Below, one piece after another: positions 26,010 to 34,273 of a stretch of DNA of 64,000 nt. Position numbers and translations under genes: made by a program. This stretch comes from Phycisphaerales bacterium (GTDB taxonomy: Bacteria > Planctomycetota > Phycisphaerae > Phycisphaerales > UBA1924), in contig JALHOJ010000002.1 of assembly GCA_022843045.1 (NCBI GenBank), positions 1 to 64,000 on the forward strand, in the 5' to 3' direction. Every line of letters begins with the position of its first letter. Position 1 is the stretch's first letter. The notes beneath the pieces were generated by a model. That model worked only from the letters and a program-made list of their open reading frames with translations. It had not been told where the DNA came from and ran no database searches.

Positions 26010-27977
26010 TTACACGCCTGCGAGGGCGGGCTTCTTGGCGGGCTCTGCCGACGCTTCTTTCTTGCCGTAGGTGCGGGCGGTCGGCTTGATCAAACTGGCG
26101 TCGATGGGAACAAAGTCGACGGTTGTCGTGCGGGATGCGGGGTCGTAGACGGCGCGGGTGGTCTTCATGAAGTTTGCGTCGTCACGCTCAGTGTGGTCCT
26201 CGCGATAGTGTGCCCCGCGGCTTTCGCGTCGCTCCAGCGCGCCCTTTGCGATCGCCTCGGCGATCAGCAGCATGTCGCCCATGGCTCGCGTGTAGCTCAT
26301 GCTCTGGTTGGTCCAGGTCGCGGCGTCTGCGAGCTTCAGGCGGCTGTAGCGATCCTTGAGCTCCGTAAGCTTGCCCAGGCACTGCTTGAGGCGGGCTTCG
26401 CCTCGCACGACCGTGCACGCGGCTGTCATCTCGTCGCCCAGTTCCTTGCCGATCGCGTAGGGGTTCACTTCGACGTTGCGGTTGCCGGCGGGGTCCACTG
26501 CGTCCATCAAGCGCTTGACCTTGGCCTGCTCGCTTGCGACGGCGGCGTCGAAGACGCTCTGAGCCACGCTATCGGCGGGTTTCTTCGAGGGAGCTTCGTT
26601 CTTGATGTAGTTCACGACGCTGACGCCGCAGAAGAGGCCGTCGAAGATGCAGGAGAGCAGGGCGTTGGCACCCAGGCGATTCGCACCGTGATAGGCGAAG
26701 TTGACTTCGCCGAAGGCGTAAATGCCCGGGATATTGGTCATGCTGTTGTTCGGCGCGCCCAGTTGCATGCCCAATCCGATGTCAAAGTTGATCGGGGCGC
26801 GGCTGCCGCTCTTGTGCTTCGTGAGCGCATCGTTGGGGTTGTAGCTGCCCTTAGTGAACGTCGTCCACAGACCGCCCATGCTGTAGTGGACAGCGGGGAA
26901 GATCTTCATGGGGCTGAAGCGGGGGTCGGCGCCCACGAACTTCTCGTAGATTTCGAGGATGCCGCCGAGCTTCTTGGTGAGGTAATCCGGGGCGAGGTGG
27001 GTGAGGTCGAGGTAGACCTGGTTCTGGCCGTCGACGCCCAGGCCGTCATTCACGCAGACGCTGAAGATCTCACGCGTCGCGATGTCACGCGGCACGATGT
27101 TGCCGTACGCCGGGTAGCGCTCTTCGAGGAAGTAGTACCGCTCGGCTTCGGGAATGTCCTTGGGGTTGCGGGTGTCGCCTTTCTTGCGAGGCACCCACAC
27201 GCGTCCGCCTTCACCGCGGGCGGACTCGCTCATGAGACGGAGCTTGTCTGCGCCGGGGATTGCGGTGGGGTGCACCTGGATCATTTCCGGGTTGCCGTAC
27301 CACACGCCGGCTTGATAGCAACGAGCGGCGGCGGCGCCGGTACAGATGACGCTCTGGGTGCTCTTCCCGTACACGAGGCCATTGCCGCCCGTGGCCATGA
27401 CGACGGCGTCGGCCCGGAACGAACGAATCTGCATCGTTCGAAGGTCCTGGGCGACAATGCCCACGGCCTTGCCGTCTTCGATGATGGGCCACAGGAACTC
27501 CCAGAACTCGTACTTACTGACCTTGCCTTCCGCTTCGTAGCGGCGGACCTGTTCGTCCAACGCGTAGATCAGTTGCTGGCCCGTGGTCGCGCCAGCAAAG
27601 TGCGTGCGCTTGAAGAGCGAGCCGCCGAAGAGGCGCAGGTCGCGGTTGCCCTCGTTGGTGCGGTTAAAGGGAACGCCCATGCGGTCAAGCAGGTCGATGA
27701 TGCGTGGGGCCCAGTTGGCCATTTCGAGCACGGGGTGCTGATCCGCGAGGAAGTCCCCGCCGTAGATCGTTTCGTCGAAGTGCTCGTATTCGGAGTAGCC
27801 CTGCTGCCGCGCGACTTCATTGCAGGCGTTGATGCCGCCCTGAGCGCAGACGCTGTGCGAGCGTTTGACGGGGACGAGGGAGAAGAGGTCGACAGGCGTG
27901 CCGGCCTCGGCGATGCGAACGGACGCGGCGAGGCCCGCCAGTCCGCCGCCGACCACGATGACTCGTTGCTGTGCCAT
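26010..27977 (-). CDS. sdhA: Succinate dehydrogenase flavoprotein subunit
   Basis: 655 aa, the length of the b558-type enzymes. The FAD dinucleotide site is VVGGGLAGLAASV at the N-terminus, and His41 in KRSHSVCAQGGINA is the residue that links FAD covalently. Substrate-site elements HPTAIPGADKLRLMSESARG and the capping-domain HYSMGGLWT are present. It oxidises succinate to fumarate in the TCA cycle and feeds electrons to SdhB. It begins 135 bp after the sdhC stop. Fumarate reductases of the same class look alike, but the aerobic gene context favours succinate oxidation. Confidence 0.95.
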   Translation of the reverse strand: MAQQRVIVVGGGLAGLAASVRIAEAGTPVDLFSLVPVKRSHSVCAQGGINACNEVARQQGYSEYEHFDETIYGGDFLADQHPVLEMANWAPRIIDLLDRMGVPFNRTNEGNRDLRLFGGSLFKRTHFAGATTGQQLIYALDEQVRRYEAEGKVSKYEFWEFLWPIIEDGKAVGIVAQDLRTMQIRSFRADAVVMATGGNGLVYGKSTQSVICTGAAAARCYQAGVWYGNPEMIQVHPTAIPGADKLRLMSESARGEGGRVWVPRKKGDTRNPKDIPEAERYYFLEERYPAYGNIVPRDIATREIFSVCVNDGLGVDGQNQVYLDLTHLAPDYLTKKLGGILEIYEKFVGADPRFSPMKIFPAVHYSMGGLWTTFTKGSYNPNDALTKHKSGSRAPINFDIGLGMQLGAPNNSMTNIPGIYAFGEVNFAYHGANRLGANALLSCIFDGLFCGVSVVNYIKNEAPSKKPADSVAQSVFDAAVASEQAKVKRLMDAVDPAGNRNVEVNPYAIGKELGDEMTAACTVVRGEARLKQCLGKLTELKDRYSRLKLADAATWTNQSMSYTRAMGDMLLIAEAIAKGALERRESRGAHYREDHTERDDANFMKTTRAVYDPASRTTTVDFVPIDASLIKPTARTYGKKEASAEPAKKPALAGV

Positions 27978-28112
27978 GGGATTCGCTCGAAACGGGCCTA
28001 GATGGGGCCCGGGGTGTGCTGGGACAAGGATGCGAGGACGGAGTTGGTTTCGTCTGAACTGTCGAATCGGATCAAACGATCCGCTCAGTAGTTTCCCCGA
28101 GGCAAACGAGGA

Positions 28113-29021
28113 TTACTGGCCCGATGAAACGCCTTGGTTGCTGACGGTGGTCATGGGGAGGGATTCTTCCGCGCGACTCTCGATGGTGCCGGGCTGTGGT
28201 GGGAGCTTCACTTTCTGCTTGTCGAGCAGTCGTTGCTCCACTTCTCGCATCTCGTTGGGCGGCGTGATCAACGCGCCCGCGAGGCTCATCCACGCCATGC
28301 CCATCAGGCCAACGCCCACCATCGCGCACACGTAACCCCAGCGGCGCTGGGCCGGAGCGGAGACGGTGAGGCCCCAGGTGATGGCGGCGGTCCAGAGGCC
28401 ATTGGCGAAGTGGTAGACGCTCGCGGTGATGCCCACGAAGTAAAAGAGGCTGGTCACCACGCCCATCGCGGTGAAGTCGGTATTGCTACCTCGCAGCGCG
28501 GCGGCGAGCGTGCTCGCGGCGTAGTCAGCGGACCACTTGGCGTCGCCTGGAATCAGGAATTCCCAACCCCAGCGGAGCGTCGCGACGTGGTAGAAGATGT
28601 AGAAGATCGCGATGTAGCCGGTGATGCGCTGCAGCGAGTAGCGCCAGTTGGACTGGTAGGCGTATCGCGCGGTGTTGGCCTTGCCCGTGCGGGCGTAGTA
28701 GACGCCCAGAATGCTGTGGAAGGCGATGGAGACCCACAGCACGATCTCAATCAGCAGAAGGTGCGGAATCTGGTTGTTGATCCACTGCACTTCCTTCCAG
28801 AAGTAATGGACGCCGCCCGAGATGATGGTCTCGTCGGCGCCTTCACTGCGCAGACCCCACTTGCCCCAAAGCAGGCTGCTGTTGGTCGTCAGGTGGGCGA
28901 TCAGGAAGACGCCGATGGGGACGATGCCGGTGAGGCTGTGCAGCCGGCGGAGGAGGAAGTAGTTCTTCTCCATGAAGCCGGGGGAAGAGGACGTGGGGGC
29001 GGGGGTTTCGGGTGTGCTCAC
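28113..29021 (-). CDS. sdhC: Succinate dehydrogenase cytochrome b558 subunit
   Basis: 302 aa if it starts at GTG 29021, 286 aa from ATG 28973 (MEKNYFLLRRLHS). Neither start has a strong ribosome site. Five membrane helices can be seen, including GIVPIGVFLIAHL, LLLIEIVLWVSIAFHSILGV, GYIAIFYIFYHV and a last pair near the C-terminus. Histidines in RRLHSLTG, IAHLTTN, FHSILGV and YHVATLRWG are candidates for ligands of two b hemes. It anchors SdhAB and reduces quinone. A single fused membrane subunit without sdhD agrees with the b558 class. First gene of the sdhCAB operon. Confidence 0.9.
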   Translation of the reverse strand: MSTPETPAPTSSSPGFMEKNYFLLRRLHSLTGIVPIGVFLIAHLTTNSSLLWGKWGLRSEGADETIISGGVHYFWKEVQWINNQIPHLLLIEIVLWVSIAFHSILGVYYARTGKANTARYAYQSNWRYSLQRITGYIAIFYIFYHVATLRWGWEFLIPGDAKWSADYAASTLAAALRGSNTDFTAMGVVTSLFYFVGITASVYHFANGLWTAAITWGLTVSAPAQRRWGYVCAMVGVGLMGMAWMSLAGALITPPNEMREVEQRLLDKQKVKLPPQPGTIESRAEESLPMTTVSNQGVSSGQ

Positions 29022-29109
29022 GAGGGAAGCCCTGGGGAAAAGCGAAAAACGGCAAAGCGACAAGCAGCAATTGAACGCGGTTCGGAGGCGACCCGCGAGA
29101 TCAGTTTCG

Positions 29110-29670
29110 TCAGGTTGTGCCGCCCAGGTGCAATCCTGGCGCGCCGCCTGACAAACCGGGGCCGGCCATGCCGCCCAAGCCCATCGCGCCGCCTGGCCCG
29201 CCACCAGGTCCGCCCTGGGGCTTGATGCGGCCTTCCTGCACAGCCTTGGCGACAGCCTTGGACAACTCGACGAAAGCAAGGCGCAGTTCGCTGACGCTGC
29301 GGGTCATGAACGCCTGTTCTTCTTCGGTCAGGTTGCCCTTGGTCTTCTCTTCGAGGATGCAGAGCATGTCAATGTGCAGCTTGGCATAGTCGAGGGCGAC
29401 CACTGCCTGACCCGTGCGCGGGTCAGGGAAGTAGCCCATGTAGCTCATCGCCTGGGTCGCGAGCATCGCGACGATGTCCTTGAAGCCCATCGGGCCGGCT
29501 TCGGCTTCTTCGCCTTCTTCGCCCGCGGGGCCTGCGGCTGCGGGCATTGCGCCCAGCGGAGCCTTCTTGGCCGCGACTTTCGCCGCGGCTTGCTGTTCCA
29601 ACCGTTCCTTCTCGGCTTGGGCCTGGCTCTTCCAGTCAGAGTCGATGATGAGTTTGGGTTGGTCGGCCAT
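29110..29670 (-). CDS. DUF1844 protein
   Basis: 186 aa. After a charged, coiled-coil-like N-terminus (KSQAQAEKERLEQQAAAKVA) comes the DUF1844 core near residues 60-135: FKDIVAMLATQAMSYMGYFP, DYAKLHIDMLCILEEKTKGN and LTEEEQAFMTRSVSELRLAF. The C-terminus is a Gly/Pro-rich tail. Function unknown; the family is widespread in planctomycetes and deltaproteobacteria. ATG 29670 starts the family-like part. It lies 88 bp upstream of sdhC on the same strand and may be transcribed with it. Confidence 0.82.
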   Translation of the reverse strand: MADQPKLIIDSDWKSQAQAEKERLEQQAAAKVAAKKAPLGAMPAAAGPAGEEGEEAEAGPMGFKDIVAMLATQAMSYMGYFPDPRTGQAVVALDYAKLHIDMLCILEEKTKGNLTEEEQAFMTRSVSELRLAFVELSKAVAKAVQEGRIKPQGGPGGGPGGAMGLGGMAGPGLSGGAPGLHLGGTT

Positions 29671-29913
29671 GGGTCGCGGGTTCCTTGCTGCGAAGGCGAA
29701 GATGGGACGGTCAGTCCGGGCCGAGAAACGGCTCCAGAAAGCCTGGGTCGAGCATGGGAACGAATCCCGGCGCTCGCGTACGCTCAGTGTAAGCCTCCGA
29801 ACCGCGCGGCGCGACCCTTTGGGCCTCGATTGTGCGGCTTTCCGGTGGTGGTTCCCCACGCGCGTTGGTTGCATCGGGCCGACGCGATTCATTCTGCGAG
29901 CAAGGCCGCCGCT

Positions 29914-31305
29914 ATGCGAGACATCAATCCACGCCCGTTCCGAGTTTGGCTTGCCGCGTGTATGTGCGTGCCGGGATTGGCGTGGCTGGGCGCGTGCGCT
30001 GGGGATGGCGCAGCGCCTCGCGCGAGTGCGGGGGAGTTGGGGCCGCCTCGGGCGCTCCGGCCGGCGGACTTTGCGAGCAGGCCTGGGGCACAGCCGCTGG
30101 GACCGCTTGATGTGAATGCGGTCAAGCCCGCGACGAGCCCGGACGTGGCGACTGATCTACCCGCGTTGGCGTCGGGCGTTGAGGTGATGGGTGATGTTCC
30201 CGCGGACACAAGCAGCGATGTGATCGCGCGGCCCGGCCTGCCCATGGCGAGCGGCGCGGCGAGGCCGATTGGTGCGCCGGTGTTCATCGATGCCAAGTTG
30301 GGCGACATCAACGGCAACCCGATCTTTGCGTCGATCTTCCTGGATTCGGGTTCGACGACAGTCGAACCGATCGGGCGGTTTCTCTCGGAAGAAGCCAGGC
30401 GGCGGCCCTTGCCGCAGTGGCGGGTGTTTGCTCGTGAGGAGATCTCCAAGCGCGTCGCGTTGTTTGTCCGCGACGAGATTCTGCGAGCCGAGGCGCTCGC
30501 GACGCTCAACCAGGATCAGAAGGTCGGGTTCCTTGCGTTCATCGATCGCCTGCAGCGCGACGCGCAGCGGCGGATGGGCGGGTCGCGGGCAGTCGCGGAA
30601 CGCACGCTCTCTCAGACCGAAGGCGTGACGTTTGACGAGTGGAAGCGGCGCGAGCGCGACAAGAACCTGATTCAGTTCCAGGTACAGGAAAAGGTGTCCA
30701 AGCGCGTGCAGGTGTCGGGGCGCGACATCGCGCAGCGGTACGACCAGTTGTACGACACGTTCAATCGCCCGCCGCTCGCGACGTTTCGACAAATTGTGGT
30801 GCCCGCGAGCAACGCGGAGGCGATTGCGGCGGTGCAGGCGAAGATCGACGCGAAGGAGTCGTTTGAGGCAATTGCCAAGAGCGAGGCGAACACGCATCGC
30901 CGCGCCACGGGCGGGCTGGAGGCTCGCGAGATCGCGGGTGATCGGAGCAACGCGGAGTTGTTCGCAAACGCAAAGCTGAACGAGGCGGCGCGGACTGTGG
31001 AAGTGGGGCAGGTCGCCGGGCCTATCGATGTATCCGCGGGCAAGGCTTGGTTGTTCCTTGAGTCGATCCAGGACCGCTCGCAAGACCTGTACAACGCTCA
31101 GTTGGTGCTTGAAGACCGCATCCGCGAGGAGCGATTCAATCGCGCGTTGGAGCGGTACTTCACGCGGCTTGCGAATCGCATGAACATCAGCGACACCAGC
31201 GATGTGGTCGAGCAACTCGCGCAGATCGCTGAGCGGCGGTACTTCCCGCAAGGCGCAACGGGCGCGAATCCGGCTTCCGCGCCGGCTGGCCCTCCCGCGA
31301 AGTGA
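29914..31305 (+). CDS. PpiC/SurA-type peptidyl-prolyl isomerase lipoprotein
   Basis: 463 aa. The N-terminus (FRVWLAACMCVPGLAWLGAC) is a lipoprotein signal with Cys at the end of LGAC. A proline/alanine-rich linker follows, then a helical chaperone-like region with SurA_N character, and a parvulin-like domain near residues 285-395 (LATFRQIVVPASN ... ATGGLEAREIA ... KLNEAARTVEVGQVAGPI). It would help fold exported proteins in the periplasm. Several catalytic positions of parvulins are poorly kept, so it may work mainly as a chaperone. The yraN gene starts 7 bp after its stop, so they form a pair. Confidence 0.8.
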   Translation: MRDINPRPFRVWLAACMCVPGLAWLGACAGDGAAPRASAGELGPPRALRPADFASRPGAQPLGPLDVNAVKPATSPDVATDLPALASGVEVMGDVPADTSSDVIARPGLPMASGAARPIGAPVFIDAKLGDINGNPIFASIFLDSGSTTVEPIGRFLSEEARRRPLPQWRVFAREEISKRVALFVRDEILRAEALATLNQDQKVGFLAFIDRLQRDAQRRMGGSRAVAERTLSQTEGVTFDEWKRRERDKNLIQFQVQEKVSKRVQVSGRDIAQRYDQLYDTFNRPPLATFRQIVVPASNAEAIAAVQAKIDAKESFEAIAKSEANTHRRATGGLEAREIAGDRSNAELFANAKLNEAARTVEVGQVAGPIDVSAGKAWLFLESIQDRSQDLYNAQLVLEDRIREERFNRALERYFTRLANRMNISDTSDVVEQLAQIAERRYFPQGATGANPASAPAGPPAK

Positions 31306-31311
31306 GCACGC

Positions 31312-31782
31312 ATGGCAGTGCCCAAGCCGCCCACGTTGGTTGAGCGCGTCGGCCGGTGGGTGGCGATGGCGTTTGGCACTGCGCGAAGTGAAGACCGCGA
31401 TGAGGTGGGCCGGCTGGGTGAGCATGCCGCGGAACAGGAATTGAAGCGCTTGGGGTGGGAGATACTCGCACGCAACGCGCGGGTGCCTATGGGCGAGGCG
31501 GACTTGCTCGGGCGTGATCCAAAGGGCGTGTTCGTTGTCGTCGAAGTCAAGACGCGGGTGCGGGCGCGAGACGCATCGTCCAAGTCGCTCACCGTGTCGC
31601 CTTTCGCGAGCGTGACGGCGCGGAAGCGGGCGAAGCTGCGGGCCATTGCGAGGTACTTGGCGAAGCAGAACGGCTGGCCGATCAATCGGGTTCGGGTGGA
31701 CGCCGTCGCAGTGGAGTTTCGACGCGAAGCGAACGGGTCGCTCAAGGCGATCGATGTGCGCATCGCGCATGGAGTTGCCTAA
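31312..31782 (+). CDS. yraN: YraN/UPF0102 family nuclease-fold protein
   Basis: 156 aa. The UPF0102 core is clear: GRLGEHAAEQELKRLGWEIL, then ARNARVPMGEADLLGRDPKG and VFVVVEVKTRVRAR, with the E-x-D ... E-x-K pattern of a restriction-endonuclease-like fold. The remaining region (RKRAKLRAIARYLAKQNGWP) is also typical. Biochemical function is unknown in most bacteria. The gene is 7 bp downstream of the PpiC-type lipoprotein gene and converges with the histidine kinase gene after 20 bp. The N-terminus is about 30 residues longer than in E. coli. Confidence 0.9.
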   Translation: MAVPKPPTLVERVGRWVAMAFGTARSEDRDEVGRLGEHAAEQELKRLGWEILARNARVPMGEADLLGRDPKGVFVVVEVKTRVRARDASSKSLTVSPFASVTARKRAKLRAIARYLAKQNGWPINRVRVDAVAVEFRREANGSLKAIDVRIAHGVA

Positions 31783-31801
31783 GTGGCAACCCGTGACATC
31801 A

Positions 31802-33460
31802 TCACTCGGCAAGGCGTGCGGCGATGCCGTTCGCGGGCAATGCCTCAACAGGAGACGCGGCGGCGGGAGGCGCGGGCGGGTGCAGCGTCACGGGGAGGAT
31901 CAGGCTGAACATGGAGCCTCGGCCGACGTCGCTCACGAGTTGGATCTCCGCATTGAGCAGCGTCGCGAGGTCCTTGCAGATCGCCAGGCCCAGGCCCGTG
32001 CCCGAGGCTTCACGAGTGTGGCCGCCCTCGGCCTGGTAGAACTTTTCGAAGATCAGTTGCTGTTCGTCCTTGGGAATGCCTGGGCCGTTGTCGATCACAC
32101 TGATGCGCACGCGTTCTTCGCTATCAGCCCCGCCTCCCGCGGGCAGGCGCTCGGCCCGCAGCACGATTGAAGGCTCGCGCCCGGTCTTTTCGAGGGGCTG
32201 GCTGAACTTCACGGCGTTGCTGAGGAAGTTGAAGATGATCTGCTGGAGCTTGCGATGGTCGGTGCGGATGATGGGCACGTCGTCGGCGACTTCGAGCGTG
32301 GTGGTGACGTGCTTCTTGGTGGCCAGTGGATTGATGAGGCCAAGCAAGCCATCGCAGGAATCGCGGACGTTGACGAGTTCGATGCGAAGATCGACCTTGC
32401 CCGCTTCGATGCGGGCCATCTCGAGGAGGGAGTTGATCAACGCGAGCAATCCGCGACCGGCGGTCAGGATGTTCTCAAGATATCGAATCCGCTTCAGCAG
32501 CGTTGCGCTGGGCTCGCCCTGTTCGAGTTCGCCTCGGGCGATTTCGAGCAGCAGTTCGGCGAATCCGTTGATGGAGTTCAATGGCGTGCGCAGTTCGTGG
32601 CTCACGCTGGCCAAAAACTCGCCCTTGAGCTTCGCGGCTTGGTGCAGCGAGGAGTTTGATGCCTCCAGTTCGTGGAGCTTGACGTCCATCGCCGCGTTGA
32701 TGGCGCGGAGACGGTCTTGGGTGGCTTGCAGGTCGGTGACCATCCAGTTGAACGTCTCGGAGAGCTCCTGAAACTCATCGCCCGTCTGGATGTCGCTGCG
32801 GAAGGCGAGGTTGCCCTCGCGGGCGCGCTCGGCGGCGAGGCGGAGCTGGCCGACGGGTGCGAGCACGAGCTTGCGGGTGATGACGTAAAAGACGACGAGG
32901 GCCGCGAGGAGCACCGCCGCGCCGGCCAGGAGGAGGTAGGCGGTGTTGGTGATTAGTTGCGAGGTTGCGGAGATGGAGGGGCGCTTGAGTTCGATGAGGC
33001 CGGCGAGTTGGCGGCCAGTGCCGCGAGCGCCGGTGGTCCAGACAGCGCGGGCGTAGCGGTACTCGCGGCTGGTGCCGACCCAGGAGGCCCGCTGACGATC
33101 GACTTCCATGGGGCGAGCTTCGAAGAACGTGATGCTCTCTCGCACGAACGGATCGTCGTCGACGCGGGCCTCGGCGAGCGTGAGCATGCGAGCGCTGATG
33201 CCAGCGCGCTGTGTGGTGACGATGCCCGGTGCGGGCAGGTTCCAGAGGCGACCGGGCGATGGGGGGCCGGTGAGGGAGTTTTCTGATTCGCCCAGACGCT
33301 CCCACACCGCGACCATCTGACGCGAGACTTCGAGCTGGCCTTCGTCGATGAGGCGGGTCATGCGAATCCACGGCGCCACCATCGCGGCGAGCACGACGAG
33401 AGTCGTGGCGACGCTGAATACGAGCAAGCACTTGGCAGCGAGGGAAAGACCGCGGAACAC
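31802..33460 (-). CDS. Membrane sensor histidine kinase with HAMP domain
   Basis: 552 aa. Membrane helix at residues 11-30, a periplasmic sensor of about 140 residues, second helix at about 174-194, HAMP domain at 195-247, and a coiled-coil region leading to His288 in SVSHELRTPLNSINGF, the phosphorylation site. The ATPase domain shows NFLSNAVKFSQ, DNGPGIPKDEQQLIFEKF and GTGLGLAICKDL. It would autophosphorylate on a signal and pass phosphate to a response regulator, which is not in this window, so it is an orphan here. Ligand unknown. Convergent to yraN. Confidence 0.93.
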   Translation of the reverse strand: MFRGLSLAAKCLLVFSVATTLVVLAAMVAPWIRMTRLIDEGQLEVSRQMVAVWERLGESENSLTGPPSPGRLWNLPAPGIVTTQRAGISARMLTLAEARVDDDPFVRESITFFEARPMEVDRQRASWVGTSREYRYARAVWTTGARGTGRQLAGLIELKRPSISATSQLITNTAYLLLAGAAVLLAALVVFYVITRKLVLAPVGQLRLAAERAREGNLAFRSDIQTGDEFQELSETFNWMVTDLQATQDRLRAINAAMDVKLHELEASNSSLHQAAKLKGEFLASVSHELRTPLNSINGFAELLLEIARGELEQGEPSATLLKRIRYLENILTAGRGLLALINSLLEMARIEAGKVDLRIELVNVRDSCDGLLGLINPLATKKHVTTTLEVADDVPIIRTDHRKLQQIIFNFLSNAVKFSQPLEKTGREPSIVLRAERLPAGGGADSEERVRISVIDNGPGIPKDEQQLIFEKFYQAEGGHTREASGTGLGLAICKDLATLLNAEIQLVSDVGRGSMFSLILPVTLHPPAPPAAASPVEALPANGIAARLAE

Positions 33461-33508
33461 GGGCGGATGTTAGAAGAGGCGAACGGGGAGCGGCGAACTG
33501 GGAGCGGA

Positions 33509-34222
33509 TTAGGGCGCAGGTGGATTGGTGCCGTGCTTGGCGGCGTGGCTGGCGGCGTCGGCTTCGAGGAGTGGTTTGAGCCTGGCGACTTCTTTGGCGT
33601 CCAGAATCCAGTAGCCGGTCACGAATGGCTCGCTGAGCACCTGCGCGGCTTCGTCGGAGAGCCAGACGTATGGAATGAGCGGTCCTTCGAGCGTTGTGCC
33701 AAGACAGTGCGAGTTCGCGACGATGTGGATCGTAATGTGTCCGGGAATCCAGGCGGCTTCGGCATCGACGGCGTGTTCTTCGCCGTAAATATGGAGAAAC
33801 TCGCCGTCGTCGGTTTCGATGAGCCAGATCAGGATGTCGTCGCCATAGTCCGTGGCGAAGACCCGGCGGGCGGGAATGTTCCAAGTTTCGACGAGGGCGT
33901 CCGTGCGGACGTTGGTGCGGGCGATGATGCGTTCCCGTCCCGTGATGGCGGCGAAGAGGATCGCAGGCAGAGGCTTGGCGAATACCAGACCGATCAGGAT
34001 CAGAATCGTGGCCAACGCGGCGAGCAGGATCCTCGGGAATCCAGAGAACGCGCCCAGGGAGAGCAGACAGGCGATACCGATGCCCCCGCACACGAGCAGA
34101 CATCCGCCGCGAGTGATGGTGGAGAAGACGGCCTCGAGCTTGGTGACGGGGATGGTCTCGGGCGCGGTGACCTTCGCATGTTCCTCGAGCGTGATCGGAC
34201 GTGTGGATCGCTGGATTGGCAT
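33509..34222 (-). CDS. Hypothetical membrane protein
   Basis: 237 aa, not recognised. Two membrane helices lie together near residues 37-58 (GGCLLVCGGIGIACLLSLGA) and 64-90 (ILLAALATILILIGLVFAKP). The following soluble part is beta-rich (DDILIWLIETDDGEFLHIYG, ITIHIVANSHCLGTTLEGPL, PYVWLSDEAAQVL) and presumably faces the cytoplasm. It is divergent from miaB with 51 bp between start codons, and is followed by the histidine kinase gene 48 bp downstream on the same strand, so the two could be co-transcribed and work together. No functional evidence beyond that. Confidence 0.75.
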   Translation of the reverse strand: MPIQRSTRPITLEEHAKVTAPETIPVTKLEAVFSTITRGGCLLVCGGIGIACLLSLGAFSGFPRILLAALATILILIGLVFAKPLPAILFAAITGRERIIARTNVRTDALVETWNIPARRVFATDYGDDILIWLIETDDGEFLHIYGEEHAVDAEAAWIPGHITIHIVANSHCLGTTLEGPLIPYVWLSDEAAQVLSEPFVTGYWILDAKEVARLKPLLEADAASHAAKHGTNPPAP

Positions 34223-34273
34223 GTTTACTCCCCGGGGGCGTTGCGCGTTCTGAATCCTACCATTGCCTCACTC

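Noticed and set aside
25995-28001. Plus-strand frame of 668 codons opposite sdhA
   Set aside because: The minus strand encodes a complete SdhA with FAD motifs; the plus frame has no family pattern.
33467-34273. N-terminal extension of the miaB reading frame (269 codons)
   Set aside because: The MiaB signature starts at 34274 and the extension lies antisense to a plausible membrane-protein gene.
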